From the NCBI GenBank assembly GCA_959599615.1, contig CAUGKA010000041.1, positions 1 to 13,707 of the forward strand: 13,707 nt of DNA. The letters are read 5' to 3'. The stretch is from an uncultured Collinsella sp. (lineage in GTDB: Bacteria; Actinomycetota; Coriobacteriia; Coriobacteriales; Coriobacteriaceae). This document shows, piece after piece, positions 1 to 7,577 of the stretch. Position numbers and translations under genes: made by a program. Positions within the stretch are counted from its first letter, which is position 1. Every line of letters begins with the position of its first letter. Below the pieces are notes generated by a model. It did no database searches. It was not told the origin of the DNA and saw only the letters and a list, made by a program, of their open reading frames with translations.

Positions 1-317
1 TCTTCCCCGAGGGCACGCGCATCCGCTCGCGCGAGATCAAGCCCGAGGTCCACGGCGGTTTTGCGCTCATCGCTCAGATGGGCAAGGCGCCCGTCAACCC
101 GCTCGCCATTTGCGGCTGGTCCGACATCACGCCCGCGGGCAAAAAGCTCATGCGTCCCAAGAAGTGCTGGATTCGTGCCGGCAAGGCCGTCGCGCTTTCG
201 GACGCGCCGGCCGGGCTTAAGCGTACGGAGCGCCTGACCTGGTTTGAGTCCGAGGCCATGAACCGCGTCTACGCCATGCGAGACGAGCTGTGCGCCGAGC
301 ATCCGGGCAGGTTCTAG
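1..317 (+). CDS. plsC: 1-acyl-sn-glycerol-3-phosphate acyltransferase, C-terminal part (partial at window start)
   Basis: This is the 3' end of a gene that begins before the window; the frame starts at base 3 and ends with TAG at 315-317. The first visible residues read FPEGTR, the glycerol-3-phosphate-binding block III of the PlsC/LPLAT acyltransferase family. They are followed by HGGFALIAQMGKAPVNPLAI, matching the family block IV region where a conserved proline lies. The catalytic HX4D block would lie upstream, outside the window. PlsC acylates lysophosphatidic acid to phosphatidic acid at the membrane, so it acts just after PlsY, encoded 3.7 kb downstream. The ispH start lies 2 bases after the stop, so the two are probably co-transcribed. 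Family assignment is good; acyl-donor preference cannot be read from the fragment. Confidence 0.85.
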   Translation, partial: FPEGTRIRSREIKPEVHGGFALIAQMGKAPVNPLAICGWSDITPAGKKLMRPKKCWIRAGKAVALSDAPAGLKRTERLTWFESEAMNRVYAMRDELCAEHPGRF

Positions 318-319
318 CC

Positions 320-1219
320 ATGAGCGAGAACGTGACGAACACTGCCGTGACCGCGTCCGACCAGGCAACCGCGCCTACCATCGAGATCGCCGCCCACGCC
401 GGCACTTGCTACGGCGTACAGCGTGCGCTCGATATGGCGCTGGCCGCTGCGCCGCAGGCAGGGGAGTGCAATCAGGTCCATACCTTGGGTCCGCTCATCC
501 ATAACCCTATCGTGGTGCGCGAGCTCGCTGAGGCAGGCGTTAGCCTGGCTGAGAACCTGGATAGCGCCGCAACCGGTACCGTGATCATCCGCGCCCACGG
601 CGTGGTGCCGCAAGTGATCGATGCTGCCCGCGAGCGCGGCCTTACCGTGGTCGACGCCACCTGTCCCTACGTGAAGAAGGTCCATGTGGCCGCCGAGCGC
701 CTGGTACGCGAGGGCTACCGCGTGGTAGTCGTAGGCGAGCCGGGCCATCCCGAGGTTGAGGGCATCTTGGGCCACGCCGGCAATGATGCACAGGTCGTGA
801 GCTGTGCCGCCGACGCCACCGCCTTGTCGCTCAAGGGCAAGGTAGGCCTTGTCGTGCAAACCACCCAGACTGCGCAGAACCTCGCCGAGGTCGTGGCTGC
901 TATCACCCCGCGCGTACAGGAGCTGCGCGTGATCAACACCATCTGCGCCGCCACGAGTGAGCGTCAACAGGCAGCAGCCACACTTGCCAACCGCTGCGAC
1001 TGCATGGTCATCGTGGGCGGCAAGAACTCGGGCAACACCCGCCGCCTGGCGCAGATTTGCGCAGACGCCTGCGAGCGCACGCATCACATCGAGGAAGCTT
1101 CCGAGCTCCAGGCCGCGTGGTTTGCCGACGCTCACCACATCGGCATCACCGCCGGAGCCTCCACCCCGCAAGAACACATCGAACGCGCCGTCACGCGCAT
1201 CAAGGAGCTTTGCCGCTAA
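320..1219 (+). CDS. ispH: 4-hydroxy-3-methylbut-2-enyl diphosphate reductase (IspH/LytB)
   Basis: IspH is the last enzyme of the MEP isoprenoid pathway. It reductively dehydroxylates HMBPP to IPP and DMAPP using a [4Fe-4S] cluster. The three cluster cysteines are all present in family context: C30 (AGTCYGV), C115 (DATCPYV) and C209 (NTICAATSERQ). The substrate-binding histidines and acid are also seen: H61 (HNPIVV), H93 (RAHGV) and E145 in GHPEVEG. The C-terminal GKNSGNTRRL and TAGASTP motifs are intact. The length of 299 aa is normal for the family. I chose the ATG at 320, two bases after the plsC stop, over an in-frame ATG at 290 that lies inside plsC; the remaining upstream residues have no family counterpart. 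The gene ends two bases before the next start, so it is part of the operon. Confidence 0.95.
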   Translation: MSENVTNTAVTASDQATAPTIEIAAHAGTCYGVQRALDMALAAAPQAGECNQVHTLGPLIHNPIVVRELAEAGVSLAENLDSAATGTVIIRAHGVVPQVIDAARERGLTVVDATCPYVKKVHVAAERLVREGYRVVVVGEPGHPEVEGILGHAGNDAQVVSCAADATALSLKGKVGLVVQTTQTAQNLAEVVAAITPRVQELRVINTICAATSERQQAAATLANRCDCMVIVGGKNSGNTRRLAQICADACERTHHIEEASELQAAWFADAHHIGITAGASTPQEHIERAVTRIKELCR

Positions 1220-1221
1220 CC

Positions 1222-2664
1222 ATGGACCAGATCGTACCCGCATACGCCGCCGAGGTGGCCGATTACGGGCGCAGCCGCGACCCCGAGCCGGGTGAGGGCG
1301 CGCTCGTCAAGAACGTGCGTCCCGAATCGCCCGCGTGGGATGTGGGTATCGAGCCGGGCATGCGCGTGCTCACGGTCAACGGTGAGCAGCTTACCGACAT
1401 GATTGTGTGGCTCTGGGAGGCCGACGATGATACCGTCGAGCTCGAGGTTTTCGACCCGCGCGACGGCACCGTCACCCCCGTCGAGCTCGACCGCTTTCCC
1501 GGCGAGGATTGGGGTTTGGAGTTCGATGGCCCCATCTTCGACGGCATGCGTACCTGCGTCAACGCCTGCGTGTTCTGCTTTATGACCATGCTCCCCAAGG
1601 GCGGCCGCTCCACGCTCTATATTCGCGACGACGACTATCGCCTCAGCTTTTTACAGGGCAACTTTGTCACGTTGACCAACCTTTCCGACGAGGACGCGCA
1701 AAACGTCATCGACCGCAACATGAGTCCGATGAACGTATCGGTCCATGCCGTGAGCCCCGATGTTCGCCTCCGCATGATGGGCCGCAACGCCCAGCGTGGC
1801 ATGGACGTGCTCGAGGCCATCATGGCCGCCGGCATCGAGATTCACGCGCAGATTGTTTTGTGCCCCGGCATGAACGACGGCGAGGAGCTGGAAAAGACCC
1901 TGCGCTACTGCGAGGAACATGAGCAGATCACCAGCCTGGGCATTGTGCCGCTCGGTTTTACCAAGCACCAAAACCGCTTTAGCTGGTCATACAGCGACAA
2001 GCCCGAGCTGGCGCGCGAGACCATTGCCATGATCCGTCCCTACCAGGACCGTGCCTTCGAGCGCTTTGGCCGCCACACCTTCCAGATGAGCGACGAGTTC
2101 TATCTGGACGCCGGCATCGATCCTCCCGAGGCGGACTTTTACGACGGTTACCCGCAGTACTACGACGGCATCGGCATGATCCGCTCGTATCTAGACGAGA
2201 CCGACGACGTGCTTGCCGCCGATACCGAGCGTCTGGCCCGCGTCCGCGAGGCCATCGCCGCCCGCAGCCAGCACCTGCTGTGCCTCTCGGGCGCCAGCGC
2301 ACGCGACACGGTGGCCCGCTTTGTGGAGTCGCCCCAGGGACTCGCCGGCACTGTCACGGCCATCAAGAACCGCTACTTTGGCGGCAACGTGGACGTGACC
2401 GGCCTCATCGTCGCGTGTGACATCTTGGAGCAGCTGCCCCAAGATCTGTCGGGGGTTATGCTCTTTGTGCCTAAGCTCATGTTCAACGCTGACGGCATGA
2501 CGCTTGACGAGTATCATCGTGACGATTTACTCGCAAGCCTTACCAGTCGCGGCGCCGAGGTTCATGTGGTGTCGACCATGCCGCATGAGCTGCTCGATAC
2601 CCTGGAGCACATCCTTGGCATTGTGCCCGCAGACTCTACTAATTCCGCTGACCCTATCCATTAA
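1222..2664 (+). CDS. DUF512 family protein with PDZ-like N-terminus and radical-SAM-type cysteine motif
   Basis: The protein has 480 aa. Residues 26-92 look like a PDZ-like domain (SPAWDVGIEPGMRVLTVNG). Residues 112-119 read CVNACVFC, a CxxxCxxC arrangement as in radical SAM [4Fe-4S] enzymes. It is followed by the family hallmark LPKGGRSTLYIRDDDYRLSF and GNFVTLTNL. The C-terminal part, from about 290 on, matches the DUF512 region. The family recurs next to der, plsY and gpsA in Clostridia and Actinobacteria, but its substrate is unknown to me, so no reaction is assigned. The start is ATG 1222, two bases after ispH; the longer in-frame extension (from 1057) lies inside ispH and is low-complexity Arg-rich. 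The stop lies 10 bases before der. Membership of the family is confident; being catalytically a radical SAM enzyme is inference. Confidence 0.9.
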   Translation: MDQIVPAYAAEVADYGRSRDPEPGEGALVKNVRPESPAWDVGIEPGMRVLTVNGEQLTDMIVWLWEADDDTVELEVFDPRDGTVTPVELDRFPGEDWGLEFDGPIFDGMRTCVNACVFCFMTMLPKGGRSTLYIRDDDYRLSFLQGNFVTLTNLSDEDAQNVIDRNMSPMNVSVHAVSPDVRLRMMGRNAQRGMDVLEAIMAAGIEIHAQIVLCPGMNDGEELEKTLRYCEEHEQITSLGIVPLGFTKHQNRFSWSYSDKPELARETIAMIRPYQDRAFERFGRHTFQMSDEFYLDAGIDPPEADFYDGYPQYYDGIGMIRSYLDETDDVLAADTERLARVREAIAARSQHLLCLSGASARDTVARFVESPQGLAGTVTAIKNRYFGGNVDVTGLIVACDILEQLPQDLSGVMLFVPKLMFNADGMTLDEYHRDDLLASLTSRGAEVHVVSTMPHELLDTLEHILGIVPADSTNSADPIH

Positions 2665-2674
2665 AGGAGAGCAG

Positions 2675-4009
2675 ATGAAACCTATCGTCGCCGTCGTCGG
2701 ACGCCCCAACGTGGGCAAGTCCACGCTCGTTAACCGCCTGGCCCAAACCTCGGACGCCATCGTCCATGAGTCCCGCGGCGTCACGCGCGACCGCTCGTAT
2801 CACACGGCCGATTGGAACGGCCGCGAGTTCACCATCGTCGACACGGGCGGCATCGAGCCGCTCAAGAGCGATGACGTCTTTGCCACGTCCATCCGCGACC
2901 AGGCCCTCGCCGCCGCCGAGGAAGCCGCTGTCATCCTGTTTGTGGTCGACGGCCGCACCGGCGTCACCGAGGAGGACGAGTCGGTTGCCCGCATGCTCAA
3001 GCGCTGCGACAAGCCGGTCTTTCTGCTGGTGAACAAGCTCGACAACCCCGATCGCGAGAACGACAGCATCTGGGAGTTCTATTCGCTCGGCATCGGTGAG
3101 CCCACACCCCTCTCGGCCCTGCATGGCCATGGCACGGGCGACCTGCTCGACGACATCGTGGCGCTGCTGCCCGACGAGGAGGACGAGGTCGCTGACGAGT
3201 TCCCCGATGCGCTGAACGTCGCCATCATCGGCCGCCCCAATGCCGGCAAGTCATCGCTGTTCAACCGCATCCTGGGCGCCGACCGCTCTATCGTGTCCAA
3301 CATTGCCGGCACTACGCGCGACGCCATCGACACCGTCGTTGAGCGCAACGGCAAGCACTACCGCATGGTCGACACCGCGGGTATTCGCAAGAAGAGCACC
3401 GTGTACGAGAACATCGAGTACTACTCGATGGTCCGCGGCCTGCGCGCCATCGATCGCGCCGACGTGGCACTGCTCGTCGTCGACGCCTCCGTGGGTGTTA
3501 CCGAGCAGGACCAGAAGGTCATGGGATTGGCCATCGAGCGCGGCTGCGCCATCGTGGTGCTGCTCAACAAGTGGGACCTGCTCGACGACGACCGCAAGCG
3601 CGAGGCCTGCATGGAGACCGTCGACCGCCGTCTGGGCGTTATGGCTCCCTGGGCCCAGTACCTGCGCATCTCTGCCCTCACCGGCCGCAGCGTCGAAAAG
3701 ATCTGGGCGATGGTCGACGCCGCTGAGAAGACGCGCTCGCAAAAGATCACCACCTCGCGCCTCAACACCTTCCTCACCGACCTGCGCGAGTTCGGCCACA
3801 CCGTGGTGGACGGCAAGCGCCGCCTGCGCATGCACTACGTGACCCAGACGGGCATCAACCCGCCGACGTTTACGTTCTTCGTCAACCACAGCGACCTGGT
3901 CAACGACACCTACCAGCGCTACGTGGAGAACCGTATGCGCTCGACCTTCGATTTTGCCGGCACGCCCATTCGACTCTTCTTTAGGAAGAAGGAGCAAAAG
4001 GATGCATAA
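2675..4009 (+). CDS. der: Ribosome-associated double GTPase Der (EngA)
   Basis: Der is an essential GTPase for maturation of the 50S ribosomal subunit. The 444-aa product has two tandem G domains and a KH-like tail. Domain 1 shows GRPNVGKS (9-16), DTGG (56-59) and NKLD (120-123). Domain 2 shows GRPNAGKS (186-193), DTAGIRKK (233-240) and NKWD (298-301). The tail, about 355-440, contains the family's KRRLRMHYVTQTG and PPTFTFFVN segments. An acidic linker (DEEDEVADEF) separates the two G domains. The ATG at 2675 is preceded by AAAGGAG with about 5 bases' spacing, which decides it over an in-frame ATG at 2504 inside the upstream gene. The stop overlaps the plsY start by 8 bases, suggesting translational coupling. 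Confidence 0.97.
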   Translation: MKPIVAVVGRPNVGKSTLVNRLAQTSDAIVHESRGVTRDRSYHTADWNGREFTIVDTGGIEPLKSDDVFATSIRDQALAAAEEAAVILFVVDGRTGVTEEDESVARMLKRCDKPVFLLVNKLDNPDRENDSIWEFYSLGIGEPTPLSALHGHGTGDLLDDIVALLPDEEDEVADEFPDALNVAIIGRPNAGKSSLFNRILGADRSIVSNIAGTTRDAIDTVVERNGKHYRMVDTAGIRKKSTVYENIEYYSMVRGLRAIDRADVALLVVDASVGVTEQDQKVMGLAIERGCAIVVLLNKWDLLDDDRKREACMETVDRRLGVMAPWAQYLRISALTGRSVEKIWAMVDAAEKTRSQKITTSRLNTFLTDLREFGHTVVDGKRRLRMHYVTQTGINPPTFTFFVNHSDLVNDTYQRYVENRMRSTFDFAGTPIRLFFRKKEQKDA

Positions 4010-4685
4010 TCCGATTCTGCTGACCGCCATCTGCGCCGTGGTCTCGTTCTTTATCGGAGCGATTCCGTTTGGCCTGATCCTGGGCCGCGTGTTCAACCAC
4101 ACCGACATTCGCAAGGCGGGCTCCGGCAACATCGGCACCACCAATGCGCTGCGCGTTGCCGGCCCCAAGGTCGCGGCACTCACGCTGCTGCTCGACTGCC
4201 TTAAGGGCGCCATCTGCGTCCTTATCGCCCGTCCGCTCATCGCGAGCGTGGGCTATGGCTTTCCGCCGAGCATTATGGCTCCCGGTGCTGCCGGCGATTG
4301 GATGCTCGGCGTCATCTGCCTGGCGGCCGTATGGGGCCACATCTTCTCGCCGTACCTCAACTTCCACGGCGGCAAGGGTATCGCCGTGGGCCTGGGCGTT
4401 ATCCTCGCCTGGTACTGGCCTATTGGCCTGTCGCTGCTGGGCATGTTTATCGTGGCCGTCGCCATCACCAAGTTTGTGTCGGTGGGCTCGCTTGCCGCGG
4501 CCATCGGTCTTCCCATCGCCGCTTGCGCTGTCTTTCCGTACAGCAGCCTAGGCCTTAAGTTTTGCATGGCGATGATCGGCATCACCGTGGTGTGGGCCCA
4601 TCGCGCGAACATAAAAAAGCTCATGACCGGTAAGGAGTCCAAGCTCTCGTTTACCAAGCGCGTCACCGAGCCCGACGATAAGTAG
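4002..4685 (+). CDS. plsY: Acyl-phosphate:glycerol-3-phosphate acyltransferase PlsY
   Basis: PlsY is an integral membrane enzyme that transfers an acyl group from acyl-phosphate (made by PlsX) to glycerol-3-phosphate, the first committed step of phospholipid synthesis in most bacteria. The 227-aa product has the three PlsY motifs: SGNIGTTN (41-48), GHIFSPYLNFHGGKG (112-126) and HRANIKKL (200-207). Hydrophobic stretches at about 4-28, 55-80, 100-118, 128-155 and 158-197 fit a multi-pass topology. The ATG at 4002 lies inside the last codons of der, with AAGGAG upstream (about 3988-3993). gpsA, which makes the glycerol-3-phosphate substrate, starts 9 bases after the stop, so supply and use of the substrate are coupled in one operon. 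The C-terminal 20 residues are polar and likely cytoplasmic. Confidence 0.95.
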   Translation: MHNPILLTAICAVVSFFIGAIPFGLILGRVFNHTDIRKAGSGNIGTTNALRVAGPKVAALTLLLDCLKGAICVLIARPLIASVGYGFPPSIMAPGAAGDWMLGVICLAAVWGHIFSPYLNFHGGKGIAVGLGVILAWYWPIGLSLLGMFIVAVAITKFVSVGSLAAAIGLPIAACAVFPYSSLGLKFCMAMIGITVVWAHRANIKKLMTGKESKLSFTKRVTEPDDK

Positions 4686-4694
4686 GAGAGAGTC

Positions 4695-5225
4695 ATGAAT
4701 GTTGCGCTGATTGGCTCTGGCTCCTGGGGAACCGCCGTCGCCGGCCTTGCCGCCGCGCGAGCCGAGCGCGTGACCATGTGGGCCCACAGCGAGCAGACGG
4801 CCGCCGGCATTAACGGCGAGCATCGCAACCCGCGCTATCTGGTGGGATACGAGCTGCCGGATAACGTGATGGCAACGACCGAGCTCGCCCAGGCGCTCGA
4901 CGGCGCCGATGCGATCATCTTTGCCGTGCCCTCCACGCACTTGCGCGACGTGTGCCATCAGGCAGCGCCGTTTATCGATGCCGAGACCCCGGTCCTGTGC
5001 CTCACCAAGGGCATCGAGCCCGAGTCCGGCTTGCTCATGAGCGAGGTCATTGCCAGCGAGATCGGCAACGACCGGCGTGTGGCGGCCCTCTCGGGACCCA
5101 ACCATGCCGAGGAGATTTGCCGCGGCGGGCTCTCTGCCGCCGTCATCGCCAGCGAAGACCCGCAGGTAGGGGAGACCTTTAAGGAGCTGCTGCTGTCCAC
5201 GGCCTTCCGCATCTACCTGTCGTAG
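4695..5225 (+). CDS. gpsA: GpsA N-terminal NAD(P)-binding half, ending at the premature TAG
   Basis: As the sequence stands, translation from 4695 gives a 176-aa product covering essentially the whole Rossmann domain of GpsA. It holds the dinucleotide-binding GSGSWG at 7-12, the conserved AVPSTHLRDV at 77-86, LTKGIEPESG at 103-112 and SGPNHAEE at 133-140. It ends in FRIYLS, just before the interdomain junction. Alone it lacks the second conserved lysine (K189 of the full frame) and the helical glycerol-phosphate-binding domain, so it should be inactive unless the other half is supplied. The SD and start are strong and typical of the operon. Confidence 0.6.
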   Translation: MNVALIGSGSWGTAVAGLAAARAERVTMWAHSEQTAAGINGEHRNPRYLVGYELPDNVMATTELAQALDGADAIIFAVPSTHLRDVCHQAAPFIDAETPVLCLTKGIEPESGLLMSEVIASEIGNDRRVAALSGPNHAEEICRGGLSAAVIASEDPQVGETFKELLLSTAFRIYLS

Positions 5226-5228
5226 GAT

Positions 5229-5702
5229 ATGACCGGCGTCGAGGTATGCGGCGCCATGAAAAACGTTATCGCCATCGTGTGCGGTATCTCCGCCGGCTCG
5301 GGCGCGGGCGACAACACGCTTGCCCTCATCATGACGCGCGGCCTGGCCGAGATCAGCCGCCTGGTGCACGCCCGCGGCGGCCAGGCCATGACCTGCATGG
5401 GTCTTGCCGGCATGGGCGACCTCATTGCCACCTGCACCTCAGAGCATTCGCGCAACCGAACCTTTGGCTACGAATTTGCCCACGGCGTTTCGCTCGACGA
5501 GTACCAGACGCGCACGCATATGGTGGTGGAGGGCGCCGTTGCCGCCCGCAGCGTCAGCGAGCTTGCCCGTTCGCTGGGCGTAGACATTCCGCTCACCTTT
5601 GCCGTGGAGCAAACGCTCTACAACGGTGTTACTTTGGATAGGGCGCTCGAGATCCTTACCGACCGCGTCCCCTCTCAAGAGTTCTACGGACTCACCGACT
5701 AG
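5229..5702 (+). CDS. gpsA: GpsA C-terminal substrate-binding half, possible re-initiation product
   Basis: This open frame begins with an ATG one codon after the internal TAG, in the same frame, and gives a 157-aa product. It corresponds closely to the C-terminal helical domain of glycerol-3-phosphate dehydrogenase: VEVCGAMKNVIAIVCGI near its start, a glycine-rich GLAGMGDLIATC, then SEHSRNRTFGYE, and a C-terminal VVEGAVAARSVSELA segment. No separate well-spaced SD is visible; TAGGA lies only two bases before the ATG, too close for normal initiation. If made, it would depend on re-initiation by ribosomes terminating at the TAG. The conserved C-terminus argues that the gene was intact until recently. 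Confidence 0.4.
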   Translation: MTGVEVCGAMKNVIAIVCGISAGSGAGDNTLALIMTRGLAEISRLVHARGGQAMTCMGLAGMGDLIATCTSEHSRNRTFGYEFAHGVSLDEYQTRTHMVVEGAVAARSVSELARSLGVDIPLTFAVEQTLYNGVTLDRALEILTDRVPSQEFYGLTD

Positions 5703-5720
5703 CGCAGAAAGGCTACTACC

Positions 5721-6392
5721 ATGGGTTCCATCAAAATCGCTCCGTCCGTCCTTTCGGCCGACATGGCCAACCTCAAGGGCGAGCTCGACAAGATCGCCGG
5801 CGCCGATTACGTGCACTTTGACGTCATGGACGGTCATTTTACCGGTAACCTCACCTTTGGCGTCGATATCCTCAAGGCCGTCAAGCGCTCCACCGTTGTA
5901 CCGATCGACGCGCACCTGATGGTGTCGAATCCCGACGAGACCGTCGATTGGTACGCCGATGCCGGTGCCGATATGATCACCGTGCACTACGAGGCCTCCA
6001 CGCACCTGCACCGCACGCTCACGCACTTGCAGCAGCGCGGCGTCAAGGCCGGTGTGGTGCTCAACCCCGCCACGCCCGTCTGCGTGCTCGAAAGCATCAT
6101 CGACGTTGTCGACATGGTGCTGCTCATGAGCGTGAACCCCGGCTTTGGCGGCCAGAGCTTTATCCCCGGTACCATCGCCAAGATCCACGAGCTCAAGACC
6201 ATGTGCGAGCGTCACGGCGTTTCGCCCCTCATCGAGGTCGATGGCGGTATTTCTTCCAAGAACATTGCCGAGGTCGTCAAGGCCGGCGCCAATGTCCTGG
6301 TGGCCGGTTCCGCCGTATTTAAGTCCGAAGATCCCGCTGCCGAGGTTGCGCTACTGCAGAAGCTGGGCAACGAAGCTGCACAGGAGGCATAA
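5721..6392 (+). CDS. rpe: Ribulose-phosphate 3-epimerase
   Basis: Rpe interconverts ribulose-5-phosphate and xylulose-5-phosphate in the pentose phosphate pathway as a metal-dependent cytosolic (beta/alpha)8 barrel. The 223-aa product begins with the family's KIAPSVLSAD (5-14). It shows the metal-ligand segments VHFDVMDGHF (H32, D34) and IDAHLMV (H65), the MSVNPGFGGQSF loop, and EVDGGIS carrying the catalytic acid near 175. The phosphate-binding NVLVAGSAVF follows. Length is normal. The ATG at 5721 has GAAAGG about 9 bases upstream and lies 18 bases after gpsA. One small difference is TGNLTFG where many homologues have VPNLTFG; it is unlikely to matter. The gene is followed after 6 bases by the cysteine desulfurase. 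Confidence 0.96.
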   Translation: MGSIKIAPSVLSADMANLKGELDKIAGADYVHFDVMDGHFTGNLTFGVDILKAVKRSTVVPIDAHLMVSNPDETVDWYADAGADMITVHYEASTHLHRTLTHLQQRGVKAGVVLNPATPVCVLESIIDVVDMVLLMSVNPGFGGQSFIPGTIAKIHELKTMCERHGVSPLIEVDGGISSKNIAEVVKAGANVLVAGSAVFKSEDPAAEVALLQKLGNEAAQEA

Positions 6393-6398
6393 ACCCTT

Positions 6399-7577
6399 AT
6401 GACCGCAGGTCAAAACCGCATACCCGTGAATCTTGACTATGCCGCCTCGACGCCCATGCGCGCCGAGGCGCTCCTTGCGCAGCGCGAGTACGACGACAGC
6501 GAGCTTGCCGGCGTCAACCCCAACTCGCTGCATTCGCTCGGCCGCAAGGCTGCCGCGCGTCTGGAGGTTGCACGTCGCGAGATCGCCCGCAGCTTTGGCG
6601 CGCGCGTCCGCCCGTCCGAGATTGTACTGACCAACGGCGGCACCGAGGCAAACCAGCTGGCGCTGCTCGGTCTTGCCGAGGGCGCCCGTCAACGCGACCG
6701 TAAACGCAACCGCGTGATCGTATCTGCCATCGAGCACGATTCAATTCTGGACAACCTGCCATTGCTGCGTGCCGCCGGCTTTACCGTCGACCTGGTGCAG
6801 CCCTGCCGCATGGGCTACATTGAGCCTGCCACGCTTGTCGAGCTGCTAGGCGACGACGTGGCGCTCGTGAGCATCATGGTTGCCAACAACGAGACCGGCG
6901 TGGTGCAGCCCATCCGCGAGCTTGCCGCGGCCACGCATACCGTTGGCGCCCTGTTCCACACCGATGCCATCCAGGGGTATCTGCACATTCCGCTCGATGT
7001 CACCGAGCTGGGCGTCGACGCCATGTCCGTCGCAGCCCACAAGATTGGCGGTCCCGTGGCATCTGGCGCACTCTACCTTAAGAGCCGCACGCCGCTGCGC
7101 CCGCGCATCTTTGGCGGCGGACAGGAGGCCGGTCGTCGTGCCGGCACGCAAGACCTGCGAACGCAGCTCGCCTTTGCCGCTGCCGCCTCGTCTCTGACGC
7201 CCCATGTGGCTCAGGAGCGCGCGAAGCTGCAAGCCCTTTCCGACAAGCTCTACGCCACGCTTACGGCTCATCCGCGTATTCATGCCACCATGGGCGACTA
7301 CGCACAGGCTGATCGCCTGCCGGGCATGGTGTCGATCTACGTTGATGGCATGGACTCCGAGGAGCTCATCGTCAAGCTCGATGCCGCCGGCTTTGAGGTT
7401 TCGGCCGGCTCGGCGTGCTCGAGCGGCAGCATGGACCCGAGCCATGTGCTCAGCGCCATGGGCATTGGTCGCGAGCAGGCACTAGGTGCACTGCGCATTT
7501 CCTTTGACGACCGCGTGAATCCGGACGATCTGGACGAGTTTGCCCAGACGCTGCTCTCGATCGCAGGTGCCGCATGA
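6399..7577 (+). CDS. Cysteine desulfurase, NifS/IscS-type class V aminotransferase
   Basis: The product is a PLP enzyme that takes sulfur from L-cysteine, leaving alanine and an enzyme persulfide used for Fe-S clusters or tRNA thiolation. The 392-aa protein has the N-terminal NLDYAASTP (11-19), TNGGTEAN (78-85), IEHDSI with PLP-stacking H113, HTDAIQ (187-192), PLP Schiff-base lysine K215 in AAHKIGGP and persulfide cysteine C340 in SAGSACSSG. GGGQEAGRRAGTQD also matches the family. The catalytic cysteine with SACSSG downstream is typical of group I (NifS/IscS) enzymes. No scaffold gene (iscU or nifU) is in view, so the acceptor is unknown. AGGAGG at 6382-6387 precedes the ATG with about 11 bases' spacing. 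Its TGA overlaps the next ATG (ATGA). Confidence 0.94.
   Translation: MTAGQNRIPVNLDYAASTPMRAEALLAQREYDDSELAGVNPNSLHSLGRKAAARLEVARREIARSFGARVRPSEIVLTNGGTEANQLALLGLAEGARQRDRKRNRVIVSAIEHDSILDNLPLLRAAGFTVDLVQPCRMGYIEPATLVELLGDDVALVSIMVANNETGVVQPIRELAAATHTVGALFHTDAIQGYLHIPLDVTELGVDAMSVAAHKIGGPVASGALYLKSRTPLRPRIFGGGQEAGRRAGTQDLRTQLAFAAAASSLTPHVAQERAKLQALSDKLYATLTAHPRIHATMGDYAQADRLPGMVSIYVDGMDSEELIVKLDAAGFEVSAGSACSSGSMDPSHVLSAMGIGREQALGALRISFDDRVNPDDLDEFAQTLLSIAGAA

Larger units (their letters stand above)
4695..5702 (+). pseudogene. gpsA: NAD(P)+-dependent glycerol-3-phosphate dehydrogenase gene with an in-frame TAG at codon 177
   Basis: Read across the internal TAG (5223-5225), this is a full-length gpsA of 335 codons, the usual family length. 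It has GSGSWG (7-12), LTKGIE with catalytic-type K105, SGPNHAEE (133-140) and, after the TAG, TGVEVCGAMKNVIAI with K189. There is no frameshift: the frame is identical on both sides and both halves match the family without gaps. The codon interrupted sits in FRIYLS-stop-DMTGVEV, where a tyrosine (TAC) or similar codon would be expected, so a single base change explains it. GpsA supplies glycerol-3-phosphate for PlsY just upstream and is normally essential or nearly so, which makes a simple null allele surprising. Sequencing error, a strain-specific mutation, suppression or a split protein are all possible. A good SD (AGGAG at 4684-4688) precedes the ATG at 4695. Confidence 0.75.

Noticed and set aside
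314..1243. Minus-strand open frame of 309 codons opposite ispH
   Set aside because: It is a mirror frame of a fully conserved ispH; the translation is Gly/His/Arg-rich and matches no family.
5223..5225. Genome-wide reassignment of TAG to an amino acid
   Set aside because: TAG is used as an ordinary stop at the ends of plsC, plsY, gpsA itself and the minus-strand permease, so a general recoding does not fit.
5223..5225. Pyrrolysine or other programmed amber insertion in GpsA
   Set aside because: The site is not a catalytic position in the family, no recoding element is evident, and no pylT or pylS gene is in view.
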